Program-made: the position numbers and the translations under genes
Shown here: in pieces, positions 62,768-64,000 of the stretch
Layout of the letters: each line of letters starts with the position of its first letter
Position numbering within the stretch: position 1 is the stretch's first letter
NCBI GenBank assembly: GCA_028284225.1
Contig: JANQSD010000001.1
Coordinates: forward strand, 462,609 to 526,608
Length of the DNA: 64,000 nt
Direction of reading: 5' to 3'
DNA from: Arenicellales bacterium
GTDB taxonomy: Bacteria > Pseudomonadota > Gammaproteobacteria > Arenicellales > JAHEKD01
Notes under the pieces: model-generated
Databases searched by the model: none
What the model saw: the letters and a program-made list of their open reading frames with translations, nothing else
Told to the model about the DNA's origin: nothing

Positions 62768-63730
62768 TCAATACCCACGCCCCGGATCAACGACATTCAA
62801 AAGCCGCTCGCTATTTCTCCATCGAGTCAGGTTAGCCGCAAACATCTCGGCGGAACGTTTTTCCCAGCCTTCGTAAACGCTTGAGCAGTGAGGCGAAATA
62901 AGTACATTAGAGTAATCCCATAATGGGTTATCGCCAGGTAAGGGTTCGGTTTCAAATACATCTAGACCTGCACCACCTAACAAGCCGTTATCCAAAGCAT
63001 TGATCAAAGCTTTTTGCTGGACTATTCCACCGCGTGATACATCAATTAATATTGCTCCTGGTTTCATACTGGCAAATTCATCAACACCGATCATGCCTTC
63101 AGTTGATTTCAGCAGGGGCATACAGACCAAAGTGAAATCGGCCTGGGCAAAAGCACTATGTAATTGGTCGGTCGAATAAATTTCATCGACATGTTCAGTG
63201 GCTTTGACTCGGGCACGAACACCGATAACAGTCATGTCTAATGCCTTGGCTTTTTTAGCCATGGCCTGACCTGTTTTACCGAGGCCGAGTATTAACAAGG
63301 TTTTGCCATAGACAGGATTGACGGTTCGATACCGCCAGCGGTGATTGTGCTGGTCTTGTTGCAAACCCGGAATATCAAGAGAAAAGTACAGCATAACCCC
63401 CAATGCATATTCGGCCATCATATCGGCTGCGACGCCGGCTGTATTGGTAACAGTAATCTTACTTTTATCCCAGGGTAGTAAATGATTAACGCCGGAACCG
63501 GCATTAGAGACCCACTTGACCGACTCATGCTCAATCAAAATTGCTCGTGGAAATTCATCACTTGAAAACCGGCAGGTAAAGACTACTTCAGGGTTGAAAT
63601 GATTAACACAGGTTTGCAGACTTGAGTAATCTGTACACACCTCCGGCGATAAATCCGGGTGAGTGGTTTTAAGCACGCCCAATGCGAGTTCGGGTTGATC
63701 TGAGTGAATCAATACTTTTGGCTCAAGCAT
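62768..63730 (-). CDS. D-2-hydroxyacid dehydrogenase (GhrA-like)
   Basis: 320-aa NAD(P)-dependent dehydrogenase. 'GKTLLILGLGKTGQAMAKKAKALDMTVIGVRAR' forms the nucleotide fold near residues 143-175, 'ILIDVSRGGIVQQKALINAL' carries the catalytic Arg near 226-245, Glu in 'DVFETEPLPGDNPLWD' and His in 'ISPHCSS' complete the triad. A GGAGGT site lies inside the end of the upstream gene, 2 bp away, so both form an operon convergent with the Ldh2 gene. Confidence 0.9.
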   Translation of the reverse strand: MLEPKVLIHSDQPELALGVLKTTHPDLSPEVCTDYSSLQTCVNHFNPEVVFTCRFSSDEFPRAILIEHESVKWVSNAGSGVNHLLPWDKSKITVTNTAGVAADMMAEYALGVMLYFSLDIPGLQQDQHNHRWRYRTVNPVYGKTLLILGLGKTGQAMAKKAKALDMTVIGVRARVKATEHVDEIYSTDQLHSAFAQADFTLVCMPLLKSTEGMIGVDEFASMKPGAILIDVSRGGIVQQKALINALDNGLLGGAGLDVFETEPLPGDNPLWDYSNVLISPHCSSVYEGWEKRSAEMFAANLTRWRNSERLLNVVDPGRGY

Positions 63731-63732
63731 TG

Positions 63733-64000
63733 CTAACCTCCATTTTTAAATAAGATTCCACAATTAACTTCATCCGCTTTTACATTAATGTATTCTAGGG
63801 CGTTAAACAGCATAGCTTGATTGGAAGTGATAACAGGCTTATTTAGCTCGGCTTCGAGTTGAGTAACCACTTCCACTGCCCGCATGTCGGTGCAGGACAA
63901 TACAATGGCCTGGACCTGTTCGTTGTCTGCCTGCAGTGCAAGTTCACGGACATTATCAGGCGTTAAATCACCTTGGCCATAATTATCAAGTCGTTCATCA
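63733..64000 (-). CDS. maleate isomerase/Asp-Glu racemase-like, C-terminal part
   Basis: The last ~88 residues of a minus-strand gene that continues past the window edge. 'VQAIVLSCTDMRAVEVV' with the catalytic-type Cys and 'LNKPVITSNQAMLFNALEYI' identify the maleate cis-trans isomerase/arylmalonate decarboxylase family. It precedes the D-2-hydroxyacid dehydrogenase by 2 bp. Possibly breaks down a dicarboxylic product of the local pathway; substrate not predictable. Confidence 0.75.
   Translation of the reverse strand, partial: DERLDNYGQGDLTPDNVRELALQADNEQVQAIVLSCTDMRAVEVVTQLEAELNKPVITSNQAMLFNALEYINVKADEVNCGILFKNGG

Overview
The window is a densely coded stretch of bacterial chromosome with a moderately AT-rich composition. 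It looks like a marine, heterotrophic or mixotrophic gammaproteobacterium: RND/LolA-like export genes, BtuCDF-type uptake, AGCS and TRAP transporters, and many genes for sulfonates and methylated amines. No rRNA, tRNA, CRISPR array, prophage or intact transposase was seen. Species cannot be assigned from the sequence alone.

Layout. (1) 1-3.25 kb: end of a TonB-dependent receptor, then a BtuF/BtuC/BtuD-type ABC importer (cobalamin or iron chelate); the binding-protein gene appears frameshifted in a T8 run. (2) 3.6-5.2 kb: an unknown exported protein and a CobA-type SUMT. (3) 5.2-24.2 kb: a C2-sulfonate island. It holds soeABC (sulfite oxidation), one xsc, a TRAP transporter, a GMC dehydrogenase resembling isethionate dehydrogenase, an IclR regulator and pta, followed by a TetR regulator, a second xsc, alanine dehydrogenase and a TauR-like MocR regulator. 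Together these would take isethionate, and taurine if a taurine:pyruvate aminotransferase lies elsewhere, through sulfoacetaldehyde to acetyl phosphate plus sulfite, then acetyl-CoA and sulfate. (4) 24.2-32.9 kb: an arginase-family hydrolase, a mandelate-racemase-type enolase-superfamily enzyme and a complete Dpp/Opp-type ABC importer with an unusually long binding protein. (5) 32.9-39.2 kb: a small membrane protein; a methyltransferase bracketed by a duplicated 3' end of the neighbouring outer-membrane gene; and an outer-membrane protein/LolA-like/RND exporter/MarR operon. (6) 39.4-44.8 kb: dimethylglycine/sarcosine dehydrogenase, XRE-cupin regulator, MetE-like methyltransferase and a DMT exporter. 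(7) 44.8-51.4 kb: MITE-like DNA, a truncated rhodanese-like ORF fused to chrA, an N-formylglutamate amidohydrolase/YbdK pair, pdxH, uspA and an AGCS symporter. (8) 51.4-64 kb: a catabolic island governed by a GntR/FCD regulator. It has a FAD amine oxidase, an aldehyde dehydrogenase, a DapA-family lyase/aldolase, two SDRs, a close relative of hydroxyproline-betaine 2-epimerase (HpbD), a non-pyrrolysine MttB-family methyltransferase, a 106-aa orphan, an Ldh2-type dehydrogenase, a D-2-hydroxyacid dehydrogenase and the end of a maleate-isomerase-like gene.

The most interesting candidate system is island 8. An HpbD-like epimerase sits with an MttB-type (corrinoid-style) methyltransferase rather than a Rieske demethylase, and near-identical 12-bp palindromes lie in front of both the regulator and the MttB gene. 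Two independent cases of a duplicated gene 3' end (33.2/34.3 kb and 60.8/61.5 kb) and several families of short dispersed repeats record repeated insertion and deletion.
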